Assembly (NCBI GenBank): GCA_964438865.1
Contig: CAYTMI010000002.1
Span: 219,720-283,719 of the forward strand
Source: G016234445 sp964438865
GTDB lineage: Bacteria > Chloroflexota > Dehalococcoidia > Tepidiformales > Tepidiformaceae
Length of the DNA: 64,000 nt
Direction: 5' to 3'
The notes under the pieces were generated by a model, which saw only the letters and a list, made by a program, of their open reading frames with translations, did not search any database and was not told the DNA's origin. The position numbers and the translations under genes were made by a program. Positions 35,253 through 42,980 of this stretch are shown piece after piece. Positions within the stretch are counted from its first letter, which is position 1. Every line of letters begins with the position of its first letter.

Positions 35253-36731
35253 CTACCCCAAGAAGCTCTGGCCTTCGAACTGGGCCATCGGCTCGACGCC
35301 GAAGCGGCCGAGGAGCGTGGGCGCGAAATCGAGACAATCGACCTCGTCCCGCAGCACGGAAGTCGCCCGGCCGGGACGGAAGTAGCAGAAGCCACGGCCC
35401 GTGTGCCGCCCGTTTCGGATCTCGGCGCTGTGGCTCACCAGGACGTGGCCTTCGCCGTCCCGCACCGATTCGACGCCGGGAAGCTCCGCGTTCGTGGGCA
35501 GGAGTGCATCGGGGAGGTGATGGGCGTTCCGGCCCGGGTACCGTTGCTGCGGCCGGACCAGCGGTTCGAAGACCGGCGCTTGGCCATCGGCGGTGAACCC
35601 GCGGGCGCGTTCAGCTATGCGGCCGATGAGAGCCTCGCCCTCCTCCCGGGTCACCGTGCCCCCGCGTTCGCGGCCCGCCAGCCGCAGGCGCATCGCGGTT
35701 GCGCCGTCGAGCGGCACAATAAGGACGCGTTCATCTGGGCCGAAGCCGCGCATGGCGAGGGCGTTGAAGCGATTCGCCCGGACCTTCGCGGGGACGTACC
35801 GCCAGATCGCCTCCTGCACCGAAAGGGGAAGCAGGTCGCGGACCCTCCGGATGAGGTCGGGCGGGGCGGGCTCTGCCACAGGCGGGAGCCCCTGCGCCAT
35901 GCGGGTGACCTGGTGCCCGAGGTCCGTGAAGTCGCGCTGGCCGCTCATCCCGTGGAGCGCCATGAGGAAGATGTCGCAGTCCTCGCCGGCGGCCTTCACG
36001 ATCCGCGGCCAGGCAGCGTCGAAGGGCCGGAGGATGGCGAGCATCGCGTCCTCGTTGTCGGTCTTCGGAGTCAGTTGCTGGGGCAGGGCGAGGTAGTGGC
36101 CGGCCTTGTGCAGCTCCGCGAAGTGGATGGCGAAAAGGTCCCAGTCGCGACGGGCGGCGTAGTCTTCGAGCAGCCGGGTCCGCATCGCCAGGCCCTTCCG
36201 CATCTCCTTCGCCATGCGAAGCTTCTGGGCAGGGTCCAGCGAATGCATGGTGTCGAACCCGAGCGGGTGCTGGCCGTATTGCCGGCGGATGGACTTGAGG
36301 AGCAACGGCGGCTGCGACCGGGCCGTGAGTTCGTCGTGCGTGCCCCAGCCCACGGCGGTCCGCACCAGGGGATGGTCCATCAGGGGGACATAGGGCACGT
36401 CGACGACGAGGACGCGATGCCCACGCTCAGCCAGCGGCGCCCAGAACGGCTCGAACTGGAGGGCCGGGTGTTCATTCCGGACGACTCTGTCTTCTTCGGC
36501 CATCCATTGCGCCCACCAGTAGCGGCCATGGAAGCCCGGACCGGCGCCGGCGGCGAAAGTCGACCAGATGGACCCATGGAAGTCGGCCCCGTTCGACGTC
36601 ACACCGAGTGAGTTCACGGTTTCGGCGAAGGCGGTGAGGTTCGGGAGCTTCCCGGCGGCCATGAACTTGCCCAGCAGGGCGGTGTCGAGGGAATCGAGGG
36701 CGACGAGGAGGACACGGCGCTGTTCGGTCAC
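35253..36731 (-). CDS. Alkaline-phosphatase-superfamily protein (phosphodiesterase-like)
   Basis: 492 residues from a GTG at 36731. The N-terminus VLLVALDSLDTALLGKFMAAGKLPNL matches type I phosphodiesterase / nucleotide pyrophosphatase proteins; GSIWSTFAAGAGPGFHGRYWW is the region that normally carries the Ser/Thr nucleophile and a HG pair; the C-terminal CLDFAPTLLGRFGVE is typical. In the usual DHG metal motif the first Asp is replaced (FLMALHGMSGQ), so activity may differ or be lost. No signal peptide, so probably cytoplasmic. The substrate is unknown. Confidence 0.72.
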   Translation of the reverse strand: MTEQRRVLLVALDSLDTALLGKFMAAGKLPNLTAFAETVNSLGVTSNGADFHGSIWSTFAAGAGPGFHGRYWWAQWMAEEDRVVRNEHPALQFEPFWAPLAERGHRVLVVDVPYVPLMDHPLVRTAVGWGTHDELTARSQPPLLLKSIRRQYGQHPLGFDTMHSLDPAQKLRMAKEMRKGLAMRTRLLEDYAARRDWDLFAIHFAELHKAGHYLALPQQLTPKTDNEDAMLAILRPFDAAWPRIVKAAGEDCDIFLMALHGMSGQRDFTDLGHQVTRMAQGLPPVAEPAPPDLIRRVRDLLPLSVQEAIWRYVPAKVRANRFNALAMRGFGPDERVLIVPLDGATAMRLRLAGRERGGTVTREEGEALIGRIAERARGFTADGQAPVFEPLVRPQQRYPGRNAHHLPDALLPTNAELPGVESVRDGEGHVLVSHSAEIRNGRHTGRGFCYFRPGRATSVLRDEVDCLDFAPTLLGRFGVEPMAQFEGQSFLG

Positions 36732-36780
36732 CGTTGCATCGTGCGCCGAACGAACGGCAGGAGCCACCGGGCGCACCCGA

Positions 36781-36806
36781 AAGGCCGGGCAGGTCTGCCC
36801 GGCCTT
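36781..36806 (-). terminator. Terminator after tRNA-Thr
   Basis: AAGGCCGGGCA-GGTC-TGCCCGGCCTT is a perfect 11-bp stem with a 4-base loop, 15 bases downstream of the tRNA on the minus strand, ending TTTCG. It separates the tRNA from the phosphatase gene. Confidence 0.6.
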
Positions 36807-36820
36807 CGGATTTTCGTTGG

Positions 36821-36893
36821 AGCCTCCTCACGGACTCGAACCGTGGACCTGCCGCTTACGAAGCGGCCGCTCTGCCAACTGAGCTAAGGAGGC
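36821..36893 (-). tRNA. tRNA-Thr (CGT anticodon)
   Basis: The minus strand folds as a complete cloverleaf: acceptor GCCTCCT/AGGAGGC (7 bp), D arm GCTC...GAGC, anticodon stem GCCGC/GCGGC with loop TTCGTAA (anticodon CGT, reads ACG), variable AGGTC, T arm CACGG-TTCGAGT-CCGTG, and discriminator T. No encoded CCA. A TAGCCT box about 9 bases upstream may be its -10. Confidence 0.95.
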
Positions 36894-36954
36894 GAGACAA
36901 CTAGGCTACCCAGACGGCTTCCCGCTGTCTATCGGATTCCCGGCCCCGGGCGGC

Positions 36955-37584
36955 TCAGCCGGTGGGTTCGGCGAGGCCCTCGATGTGGGCATGGTCGTTG
37001 AAACCGAGGAGCGTGAAGCGGCCGCTCTTCGAGAACTGCAGGCGCGTCAGCGAGGTGTTGTCGACCGCGAACGACCAGGTCGCCTCGATCGGGAGGGCGA
37101 GGAACTCGGCAAGCATGGCCATGATCGCGTTGCCGTGGGAGACGACCATGACCGTGCCGCCACGATGGGCGCTGACGGCGTCGCGCACTGCTTCCGTCGT
37201 CCGGGCACGGATGGCCTCGAAGCCTTCGCCGCCCGGGGCGGTGGCCCGGCAGAGGAAGAATTCGCGCATCAGTTCCGGGTGCTTCTCGCCGATCTCGCGG
37301 CCGGGCCGGGCCTCCCAGTCGCCGTAGTACATCTCGCGGAGGCGCTGGTCGAGCTGCATTGGGGGCGTATCGAGCGCTTCGAGGGCGTGTTCCCCCGTCT
37401 TCACGGCGCGGGAGAGATCGCTGCTGTAGACGCCGTCGAAACCGGTGCCCGCCAGCCTGCCTCCCAGCGCCCGCGCCTGGGCGACGCCGAGCGGGGTGAG
37501 GTCCGTCTCCGAGTGCCCGCAGAAGCGGCCTTCGATGTTCCCATAGGTCTGCCCGTGGCGGACGACAAAGACGCGCGTGGTCAT
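36955..37584 (-). CDS. Histidine phosphatase (phosphoglycerate-mutase-like)
   Basis: 209 residues. The catalytic RHG is in VFVVRHGQTYGNIEGRFCGH near residue 9-11, the second Arg in YSSDLSRAVKT, the Glu in REMYYGDWE, and the second His in VVSHGNAIMAM near residue 150. This is the pattern of cofactor-independent-type acid phosphatases and alpha-ribazole phosphatases as well as dPGM. Substrate cannot be fixed. ATG at 37584 is preceded 6 bases upstream by TAGACT. Confidence 0.87.
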   Translation of the reverse strand: MTTRVFVVRHGQTYGNIEGRFCGHSETDLTPLGVAQARALGGRLAGTGFDGVYSSDLSRAVKTGEHALEALDTPPMQLDQRLREMYYGDWEARPGREIGEKHPELMREFFLCRATAPGGEGFEAIRARTTEAVRDAVSAHRGGTVMVVSHGNAIMAMLAEFLALPIEATWSFAVDNTSLTRLQFSKSGRFTLLGFNDHAHIEGLAEPTG

Positions 37585-37590
37585 GTCCCG

Positions 37591-37596
37591 AGTCTA
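37591..37596 (-). promoter_or_regulatory. TAGACT -10 box, 6 bases before the histidine phosphatase
   Basis: Minus-strand TAGACT, then CGGGAC, then ATG. Leaderless geometry. Confidence 0.5.
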
Positions 37597-37673
37597 CCGG
37601 CGCGCCGCGGCGGGGGCTATCGACGCTCCCTGCTGGCCATTGGCGTTGGGTGCCTGGACCACGGGGACCGCAG

Positions 37674-37729
37674 ACTCGGGACTCGGGACTCGGGACTCGG
37701 GACTCGGGACCCGGGACCCGGGACCCGGG
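37674..37729. repeat. Eight-unit 7-bp tandem repeat
   Basis: Five perfect ACTCGGG units (37674-37708) followed directly by three ACCCGGG units (37709-37729), then ACTCTCTTTTT. The last three contain the palindrome CCCGGG. It lies in the 283-base gap between the histidine phosphatase and the secreted 134-residue protein. There are no spacers, so it is a microsatellite, not a CRISPR. Copy number may vary between strains. Confidence 0.9.
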
Positions 37730-37867
37730 ACTCTCTTTTTACGAACGTTTTACGCGGCATAGGCAACCCGCATGCCTTCTCGCGCGTTTTCCTAATGCAC
37801 GTACATCGCTCGCTTGCTACGGTAGGTCACGCGCCGGGCGTTTGCCGCGGCCCACCCGGGAGGGACA

Positions 37868-38272
37868 ATGAAGTCTGCCACCCACAAGATGTTCGCAATC
37901 ACGGCCGGGATGCTATTGCTCGCTGCCGTCCTCGGGGGCTCGCTCGGCGTGGCCGCCGGGAAAGGCCGCAACGACGGCCTCGTCGCCGGGCAGAACTACA
38001 TCGGCCCCGTCGGCAACCAGAGCGTGGCCCCAGGCACATGGCTTGCCTGCCTCCCTGTACAGTCTTGGTCCGCCGTCTATTCGTGGGACCGCAACGCCCA
38101 GCAGTGGAAGCACTACTTCAACACGTCCAAGGGCGTCCCGGCCTATGTGAACCTCCCCGAAGTCGGCGGCATCACCCTGCTGGTTCCGCCAGAAGGCGTC
38201 GCCCTGATCATGGACGTGGCAGTCCCGAACCCGTGGTTCAAGGACACCCCTTCCGAAGCCTGCCCGCCGTAA
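37868..38272 (+). CDS. Secreted protein of unknown function
   Basis: 134 residues. A signal peptide is clear: basic MKSATHK, hydrophobic MFAITAGMLLLAAVLGGSLGV, and AAGKG near the cleavage site. The mature part of about 105 residues is rich in Val, Pro, Trp and aromatic residues (WLACLPVQSWSAVYSWDRNAQQWKHYF within a longer run) with two Cys (in LAC and EAC) that could form a disulfide, a likely small beta domain. The ribosome site GGGAGGG lies 5 bases before the ATG. I do not recognise a family. A terminator follows 26 bases after the stop, so it is a single-gene unit. Confidence 0.7.
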   Translation: MKSATHKMFAITAGMLLLAAVLGGSLGVAAGKGRNDGLVAGQNYIGPVGNQSVAPGTWLACLPVQSWSAVYSWDRNAQQWKHYFNTSKGVPAYVNLPEVGGITLLVPPEGVALIMDVAVPNPWFKDTPSEACPP

Positions 38273-38297
38273 GGCCCCCGCAGGCGCACCGTCTTCG

Positions 38298-38326
38298 AAG
38301 CCCCTCCCCGTGAGGGGCTTTCGTTT
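38298..38326 (+). terminator. Intrinsic terminator after the secreted protein gene
   Basis: AAGCCCCTC-CCCGT-GAGGGGCTT is a perfect 9-bp stem followed by TCGTTTG on the plus strand. Confidence 0.75.
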
Positions 38327-38344
38327 GTCCCCCGGCCTCACCCT

Positions 38345-38350
38345 TACAAT
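38345..38350 (+). promoter_or_regulatory. TACAAT -10 box of the JAMM protease gene
   Basis: TACAAT is followed by 9 bases to the ATG at 38360, with GGAAGG lying between. The transcript would have at most a very short leader. Confidence 0.45.
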
Positions 38351-38359
38351 GGAAGGCCT

Positions 38360-38803
38360 ATGAATGCCTCGGAGGTCCAGTTGGCCGCAGCGATCAAGCT
38401 CCGCCGGGAACACCTGGAGGCGATGGTCCAGCACGCGCTGGAGGATGCGCCCGTCGAATGCTGCGGAGTGGTCGCGCTCAACGATGGCGTCACCTCCGGC
38501 ATCTTCCCCGCCCGCAACACGGAAGCCAGCCCCTACCGCTTCAACATCGACCCCCACGACTACCTGAAGGTGGAGCGCACGATCGACGCCGAAGGGGGGA
38601 GCGTCGCCGGGTTCTACCATTCGCACACGGGCACCGACCCCATCCCCAGCCCGACCGACATCCGCGCCATGACGGGCGCCGGGTTCACGCCGCCGTTCAT
38701 CCATTTCGTCATCGGCGTGAAGGACCGCGACCACCCCGTGGTGCGAGCCTGGCACATCCAGGATGGCGACAAGACGGAGCAGACCTACGACCTCGTCGAC
38801 TGA
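38360..38803 (+). CDS. M67-family JAMM metalloprotease
   Basis: 147 residues with one JAB/MPN domain. The JAMM zinc motif is complete: an upstream Glu in APVECCGVV, then H-S-H in GFYHSHTGTDPIPSPTDIR with the Ser and Asp at the standard distance. Bacterial M67 proteins cut the C-terminus of ubiquitin-like sulfur carriers (ThiS/MoaD type) or join cysteine synthesis (Mec+). No carrier-protein gene is adjacent; folP and folK follow, so the partner is not revealed. Confidence 0.9.
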   Translation: MNASEVQLAAAIKLRREHLEAMVQHALEDAPVECCGVVALNDGVTSGIFPARNTEASPYRFNIDPHDYLKVERTIDAEGGSVAGFYHSHTGTDPIPSPTDIRAMTGAGFTPPFIHFVIGVKDRDHPVVRAWHIQDGDKTEQTYDLVD

Positions 38804-38855
38804 GCCACGCACGCCCTGGCCCCTGCGCCGAAGCTACATCACGCCGTGCCTGCGG

Positions 38856-39677
38856 GTGGGCGGACGCGAATTCGCCTGGGGGGTGCGAACCTACATCATG
38901 GGCATCATCAACGTCACGCCGGACTCCTTCAGCGGCGACGGCACCGGCGGCGATGTGGCCACGGCGGTAGCGCTGGCGAGGCGCTTCGAAGCCGAGGGCG
39001 CGGACATCCTCGACATCGGCGGCGAATCCACCCGGCCGGGAGCGGCGCCGCTTTCGCCCGCGGAGGAACGGGCCCGGGTCGTCCCCGCGATCGAAGCCGT
39101 CCGCGCGGCGACGGCACTCCCGCTCTCCATCGACACCTGGCACGCGGAGGTCGCGCGGGAGGCGCTTGCGGCCGGCGCCAGCATGGTCAACGACGTGACC
39201 GGGCTTCGTGGCGACCCGGGGATGGCGGCAGTCGTGGCGGAAGCTGGCGTGCCGCTCGTGGCGATGCACAACCAGCGGGGCCGCGCCTTCCACGACGTCG
39301 CCGGTGACATCCGCTCCGGGTTCGAAGCAACGCTCGCCGCCGCCGAGGAGGCCGGGATCGACCGCGGCAGGACTGTCCTCGATCCTGGCTTTGGCTTCGG
39401 CTGGACGCCGGAACAGAACCTGGAGATGGTACGCCGCCTGCCCGAACTCTGGGACTTCGGCCTGCCGATCCTTATCGGCCCATCGCGAAAGTCGACCATC
39501 GGGCTCGTCCTCGACACCGAGGTCGACCAGCGGCTGGCAGGCACGGCGGCCGCGGTCGCGCTGTCAATCGCCGCCGGGGCCGACATCGTCCGGATCCACG
39601 ACGTCGCGGAGATGTCGCGGGTCGCCCGCGTCGCGGACGCCATCGCCCGCGCCAACTGGCGCTCCACGGGCTCATGA
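38856..39677 (+). CDS. folP: Dihydropteroate synthase
   Basis: 273 residues from the GTG at 38856, chosen because the family begins with RVGGREFAWGVRTYIMG just here; the frame is open back to 38763 over the end of the JAMM gene. The enzyme couples p-aminobenzoate to 6-hydroxymethyl-dihydropterin pyrophosphate. Signature loops: NVTPDSFSGDG and DIGGESTRPGA, with LDPGFGFG and IGPSRKSTIG later on; all needed for pterin and sulfonamide-site binding. It overlaps folK by ATGA. Confidence 0.94.
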   Translation: MGGREFAWGVRTYIMGIINVTPDSFSGDGTGGDVATAVALARRFEAEGADILDIGGESTRPGAAPLSPAEERARVVPAIEAVRAATALPLSIDTWHAEVAREALAAGASMVNDVTGLRGDPGMAAVVAEAGVPLVAMHNQRGRAFHDVAGDIRSGFEATLAAAEEAGIDRGRTVLDPGFGFGWTPEQNLEMVRRLPELWDFGLPILIGPSRKSTIGLVLDTEVDQRLAGTAAAVALSIAAGADIVRIHDVAEMSRVARVADAIARANWRSTGS

Positions 39678-40174
39678 CGCGCGTCGTCGTTGCCCTCGGT
39701 TCCAACCTGGGCGACCGGGCGGCGAACCTGCAGGCGGCCATCGACCGCATGGCGGCGGCCGGCGTCGCAATCGATGCCGTGTCGTCGGTGTGGGAGACCG
39801 AGCCCGTGCCCGCGGACCAGCCCGCCTACCTGAACGCGGCCGTCACAGGCGATTGGACCGGCGCCGCGAGCGAGCTGCTGGCCGCCCTGAAGCAGATCGA
39901 ACAGGCGCTGGGAAGGCGCCCCGAGCGCCGCTGGGGACCCCGGCCAATCGACCTCGACATCCTTTTCTTCGGCGGCGAGAGCCTGGAGGAGCCCGAACTC
40001 ACGGTCCCACACCCGCGGATCGCCGAGCGGGCGTTCGTGCTGGCGCCGCTGTCAGAGGTCGTGGCGGGGCCGCTGCCGGTACTGGGAGTAAGTGCGATTG
40101 AGTTGCTGGGCCGGGTGGGCATGCAGGGTGCGAAGCGGACGGGAGTGAGGTTGCGCCGCCCCGGGACGGGGTAG
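39674..40174 (+). CDS. folK: HPPK, 6-hydroxymethyl-7,8-dihydropterin pyrophosphokinase
   Basis: 166 residues. It makes the pyrophosphate substrate used by FolP. Motifs: ALGSNLGDRAANLQAAI at the N-terminus, WETEPV, and RRWGPRPIDLDILFFGGE with the two metal-binding Asp. Its ATG overlaps the folP stop, so the two folate genes are coupled. Confidence 0.95.
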   Translation: MTRVVVALGSNLGDRAANLQAAIDRMAAAGVAIDAVSSVWETEPVPADQPAYLNAAVTGDWTGAASELLAALKQIEQALGRRPERRWGPRPIDLDILFFGGESLEEPELTVPHPRIAERAFVLAPLSEVVAGPLPVLGVSAIELLGRVGMQGAKRTGVRLRRPGTG

Positions 40175-40182
40175 GTTCGCCC

Positions 40183-40482
40183 CTACACACAGTCGTGGTC
40201 GTCGAACTTTTCGCCGCCAGTGAGGTGGATGGCAGAGGCCCAGGCGGAGAGCACCGCGGCCCCAAGCAGCCCCAGCGCGACTGGCTTTCCAATGAGGAGG
40301 GAACCCTTCACGGCGGCGCGGGCCATCCGCAGCGCCAGCATCGCCCCGCCGGCGAACGCCAACCCCCGCCAGAGCATCGGCATCTCCGGGATGAGCCCCT
40401 CTCGCACTCCCGAATCCGGCTTCGGGGGCATCTCATGGCCGTGTTCATGGCCATGCGTCCCGGGGCGGGCTTCGGCGCTCAT
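40183..40482 (-). CDS. His-rich-headed two-span membrane protein
   Basis: 99 residues from the ATG at 40482, which overlaps the Trm112 stop (TGATG). The head has a HGHEHGHE run that might bind a metal; it is followed by two hydrophobic segments (GLAFAGGAMLALRMA and VALGLLGAAVLSAWAS) and a polar tail with DDHD. Not recognised. Coupling to a Trm112-like gene is the only functional hint. It converges on folK. Confidence 0.55.
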   Translation of the reverse strand: MSAEARPGTHGHEHGHEMPPKPDSGVREGLIPEMPMLWRGLAFAGGAMLALRMARAAVKGSLLIGKPVALGLLGAAVLSAWASAIHLTGGEKFDDHDCV

Positions 40483-40664
40483 CAGTCGCGCATGTCCGGC
40501 GGCAGGAGGTTGGGGATGCCGTCCTCGATCAGGTAGGTCTCGCGGCATTCCGTGCAGACGAGCTTGCCTTCCATCACCTCGCCGCCTTCTTCGCGGTCGG
40601 CGGTAAGGGTCAGCGCGGCGCGGCACATGGGGCAGACGAGGATTTCCATCAGGTCGTGTCGCAT
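40482..40664 (-). CDS. Trm112-family zinc-binding protein
   Basis: 60 residues. Two CxxC knuckles (ILVCPMCRAAL and KLVCTECRETY) frame a short insert, and the end IEDGIPNLLPPDMRD is the family signature. Trm112 proteins activate methyltransferases in eukaryotes and archaea; bacterial ones are small stand-alone proteins probably also partnering SAM-dependent methyltransferases. Start at the ATG at 40664 because the family begins with MxxDLxEILxCP; a TACGAT box lies exactly 6 bases upstream. Confidence 0.85.
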   Translation of the reverse strand: MRHDLMEILVCPMCRAALTLTADREEGGEVMEGKLVCTECRETYLIEDGIPNLLPPDMRD

Positions 40665-40670
40665 GGGGCA

Positions 40671-40676
40671 ATCGTA
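40671..40676 (-). promoter_or_regulatory. TACGAT -10 box, 6 bases before the Trm112 gene
   Basis: Minus-strand TACGAT, TGCCCC, ATG. The same hexamer and spacing occur at both divergent genes near 42.9 kb. Confidence 0.55.
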
Positions 40677-40803
40677 CATCCGCTGGCGGCTGCGCACACC
40701 CGACTGTACTGGCTCACGACTTGAACCTTGCCCGGCACTGCCCGAACGTGAGCGCGATGGACGACGCCCTGCCTTCCCCGCAACCGGCCAGGCACGAAGC
40801 CGA

Positions 40804-41361
40804 ATGAACTGGCTGGACATCGTCCTCCTCGTGGTCATCGGGGTGATGACCTCTCGGGCCTGGCGCAACGGCTTCATCCTCGAACTCGTCTCCCTTGGGG
40901 CGCTGATCCTCGCCGTTCCGATCGCCGGCGTCTTCTACGACGATATGTTCCCGAAGGTTCTGCCGATCGTCGACAACGACTTCATGGCGAACCTGATTTC
41001 ATTCCTGGCGATCCTCGTCGGCGTGGTCGTGGGCGGGCAGGTGGTGGCGCATCTGCTCCGCCAGAGCGTCGCGATGCTGAACCTGGGGCCGCTCGACCAC
41101 TTCGCCGGGGCGGTGTTTGGGTTCTTCAAGGCAGTCGTCCTTTGCCAGGTCGTGCTGGTTGCCCTGGTCGTCTTCCCGAAGCCGAACCTCCTGAACGCGA
41201 TCGACGACTCCAGCGTGGCCGGCGCCTTGCTTGACTCCGCGCCCGTCGTCCTCGCGATCCTGCCCGGCACCTTCGACGATGGACTCGACCTCTTCATGAG
41301 CGGCCTGGACGCGCTCGACGGCACGGGCGGCCCGGATGCAACCCCGTCCCCGGTGCGCTGA
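40804..41361 (+). CDS. CvpA-family membrane protein
   Basis: 185 residues. Four hydrophobic segments (residues about 3-20, 30-45, 60-80, 95-120) and the conserved N-terminus NWLDIVLLVVIG...SRAWRNGFILELVSL are typical of CvpA, named for a role in colicin V production and implicated in envelope stress resistance. The C-terminal 40 residues are polar. ATG at 40804 gives the family start. Function at the molecular level is not established. Confidence 0.82.
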   Translation: MNWLDIVLLVVIGVMTSRAWRNGFILELVSLGALILAVPIAGVFYDDMFPKVLPIVDNDFMANLISFLAILVGVVVGGQVVAHLLRQSVAMLNLGPLDHFAGAVFGFFKAVVLCQVVLVALVVFPKPNLLNAIDDSSVAGALLDSAPVVLAILPGTFDDGLDLFMSGLDALDGTGGPDATPSPVR

Positions 41362-41423
41362 CCGCCCGCCTTCCCGCCGGCCCTTCGAAGCCCCACAATA
41401 CCGGCCTGCGCAGGGAGGGAACC

Positions 41424-42383
41424 ATGGCCGACGTACGGCATCATTTCGTCCAGACCAACGGCATCCGGATGCACGTCGCCGAAGCAGGAGAGGGCTTCCC
41501 GGTGGTCATGTGCCACGGCTGGCCGGAACTCTGGTATTCGTGGCGCCACCAGTTGAGGGCGCTCTCCGAAGCCGGCTTCCGCGCCATCGCCCCCGACATG
41601 CGCGGATACGGGGAAACCGATGCCCCGGCCGACCCGGCGCAGTACCGCACGAGCGTGATCTGCGCCGACATCGCCGGCCTCCTGGACGCCCTGAGGATCG
41701 ACAAGGCCGTGATCGTCGGACACGACTGGGGCGGCTACCACATCTGGCAGTTCGGGCTGCGCTATCCGGAGCGGACGGCACGGCTGGTGGGGCTGAACAC
41801 GCCCTATTCGCCGCCGGGGCCTATCCCTTCGACGCAGGCCTTGCACGCGGCTTTCGGCGAAGGCGACCGCGGCTACTACATGCTCTACAACCAGAAGCCC
41901 GGCCAGCCTGAGGCCGAGTTCGAGGCCGACCTCCGCGGGAACATCGCCAAGGTGATGCACCCCTACACGCGGGCGCAGGATCTCTGGACCATGGCGACGC
42001 TCGGAGGCGACGGCAGCGGGATGTACACCCGGATACCGGCCCCTCCCGCCGACAAGATGCTGCTGACGGAGGCCGACCTGGACGTGTATGTGAAGGCGTT
42101 CGAACGCTCAGGCTCCCGCGGTGCCTTCAACTGGTATCGCGCCATCGACCTGAACTGGGAAGACTCCCGTGCCCTGCCGGACTCGACGATCCGCGTCCCC
42201 GCGATGATGGTCACCGCGGAAAACGACCTGATCCTCCGGCCCGAGGCGGCGGAACCGATGCGGCAGTGGATCCCGGACCTCCGGATCGAGCACATCAAGA
42301 ACTGCGCTCACTGGACCCAGCAGGAGCGGCCGGAGGAAGTGAACCGCCTCCTGATCGACTTCCTTGGCGACCTGCGGGACTAG
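41424..42383 (+). CDS. Alpha/beta hydrolase, epoxide-hydrolase-like
   Basis: 319 residues. Oxyanion HGWPE in VVMCHGWPELWYSW, the GYGETDAP loop, the nucleophile Asp in VIVGHDWGGYHIW (residue about 98), cap-domain Tyr residues, and the catalytic His in KNCAHWTQQERPEEVN. This is the soluble epoxide hydrolase pattern. Good ribosome site GGGAGGG before the ATG. Distinct from the related gene at 29504. Substrate unknown. Confidence 0.9.
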   Translation: MADVRHHFVQTNGIRMHVAEAGEGFPVVMCHGWPELWYSWRHQLRALSEAGFRAIAPDMRGYGETDAPADPAQYRTSVICADIAGLLDALRIDKAVIVGHDWGGYHIWQFGLRYPERTARLVGLNTPYSPPGPIPSTQALHAAFGEGDRGYYMLYNQKPGQPEAEFEADLRGNIAKVMHPYTRAQDLWTMATLGGDGSGMYTRIPAPPADKMLLTEADLDVYVKAFERSGSRGAFNWYRAIDLNWEDSRALPDSTIRVPAMMVTAENDLILRPEAAEPMRQWIPDLRIEHIKNCAHWTQQERPEEVNRLLIDFLGDLRD

Positions 42384-42563
42384 CCGTCGCCCTCTGCTAC
42401 ATCCGCCGCATACGGCGGCGGAAGATGCGGCGGCGGGCGCCGAGTGGCCTGCGGGGGAAGAAAAAGAGCCTGCGAAGAAACATCTCGATCCTCGGAGGGA
42501 ATGCCCTCGGGTCTACCATCGAGATGGCCGCGTGTGCGGGAAAAGTGACGGGCAGGCGGCTCC

Positions 42564-42896
42564 TCAGCAGCAGTCCGCTTTCGCGACGGGCGCCTGATCG
42601 GGCGGGCAGCAGACGTCGTTGCAGAAGCGTGCCAGCCATCGCACCGTCTCCGGGTCCAGGCAGTAGCAGGGGTCGCCTTCGGAGGAACCGCGGACAATCC
42701 CGGCTTCCTTGAGCACTTTCAGGTGCTGGGACACGGTCGACTGCGCGAGGGGAAGCACCTCCACCAGGTCGGCGGTGATGCAGGCGTCGCGGCGGGCGAG
42801 TTCGGTGACGATGCGGATGCGGGCAGGATTCCCGAGCGCGCGGAAGACGGCGGCAGCGCGTTCTTCTTCGTCCGTGAGGCCTTCGATGGCTTTCAT
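42564..42896 (-). CDS. ArsR-family regulator with C-terminal Cys cluster
   Basis: 110 residues from the ATG at 42896. A winged helix typical of ArsR/SmtB is visible: FRALGNPARIRIVTEL, then the recognition region LPLAQSTVSQHLKVLKEAGIV and the short wing. The C-terminal tail is unusual: DPCYCLDP, ARFCNDVCCPP and the final ADCC give eight Cys, suggesting thiol-based sensing of a metal(loid) or of redox state. It is transcribed away from the selenoprotein gene across an 84-base gap and probably controls it and itself. Other family members sense As, Cd, Zn or sulfur species; the ligand here is not known. Confidence 0.88.
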   Translation of the reverse strand: MKAIEGLTDEEERAAAVFRALGNPARIRIVTELARRDACITADLVEVLPLAQSTVSQHLKVLKEAGIVRGSSEGDPCYCLDPETVRWLARFCNDVCCPPDQAPVAKADCC

Positions 42897-42902
42897 GGTG
42901 CG

Positions 42903-42908
42903 ATCGTA
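42903..42908 (-). promoter_or_regulatory. TACGAT -10 box, 6 bases before arsR
   Basis: Minus-strand TACGAT, CGCACC, ATG. An ATGACG hexamer lies 18 bases further upstream as a possible -35 (TGAC matches). Leaderless geometry. Confidence 0.55.
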
Positions 42909-42929
42909 CCGCTTCCGGGGCACCGGCGT

Positions 42930-42948
42930 CATTGCGGCGACAGCGATG
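42930..42948. promoter_or_regulatory. Imperfect inverted repeat, candidate ArsR operator
   Basis: CATTGC, 7 bases, GCGATG (5 of 6 pairs) lies midway between the two divergent TACGAT boxes, near the -35 regions of both. A plausible but unproven operator for the adjacent ArsR protein. Confidence 0.3.
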
Positions 42949-42968
42949 CAGCGCGCCGATGATGCGGC

Positions 42969-42974
42969 TACGAT
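42969..42974 (+). promoter_or_regulatory. TACGAT -10 box, 6 bases before the selenoprotein gene
   Basis: TACGAT, GGGGGC, ATG at 42981. Mirrors the box of the divergent ArsR gene. Leaderless geometry. Confidence 0.55.
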
Positions 42975-42980
42975 GGGGGC

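Noticed and set aside
37674..37729. CRISPR-like array
   Set aside because: Seven-base units are directly joined without spacers; no cas genes are near.
42384..42563. Short Arg-rich frames on both strands after the hydrolase gene
   Set aside because: Highly basic, no ribosome site, and overlapping the arsR end; most likely chance frames in GC-rich DNA.
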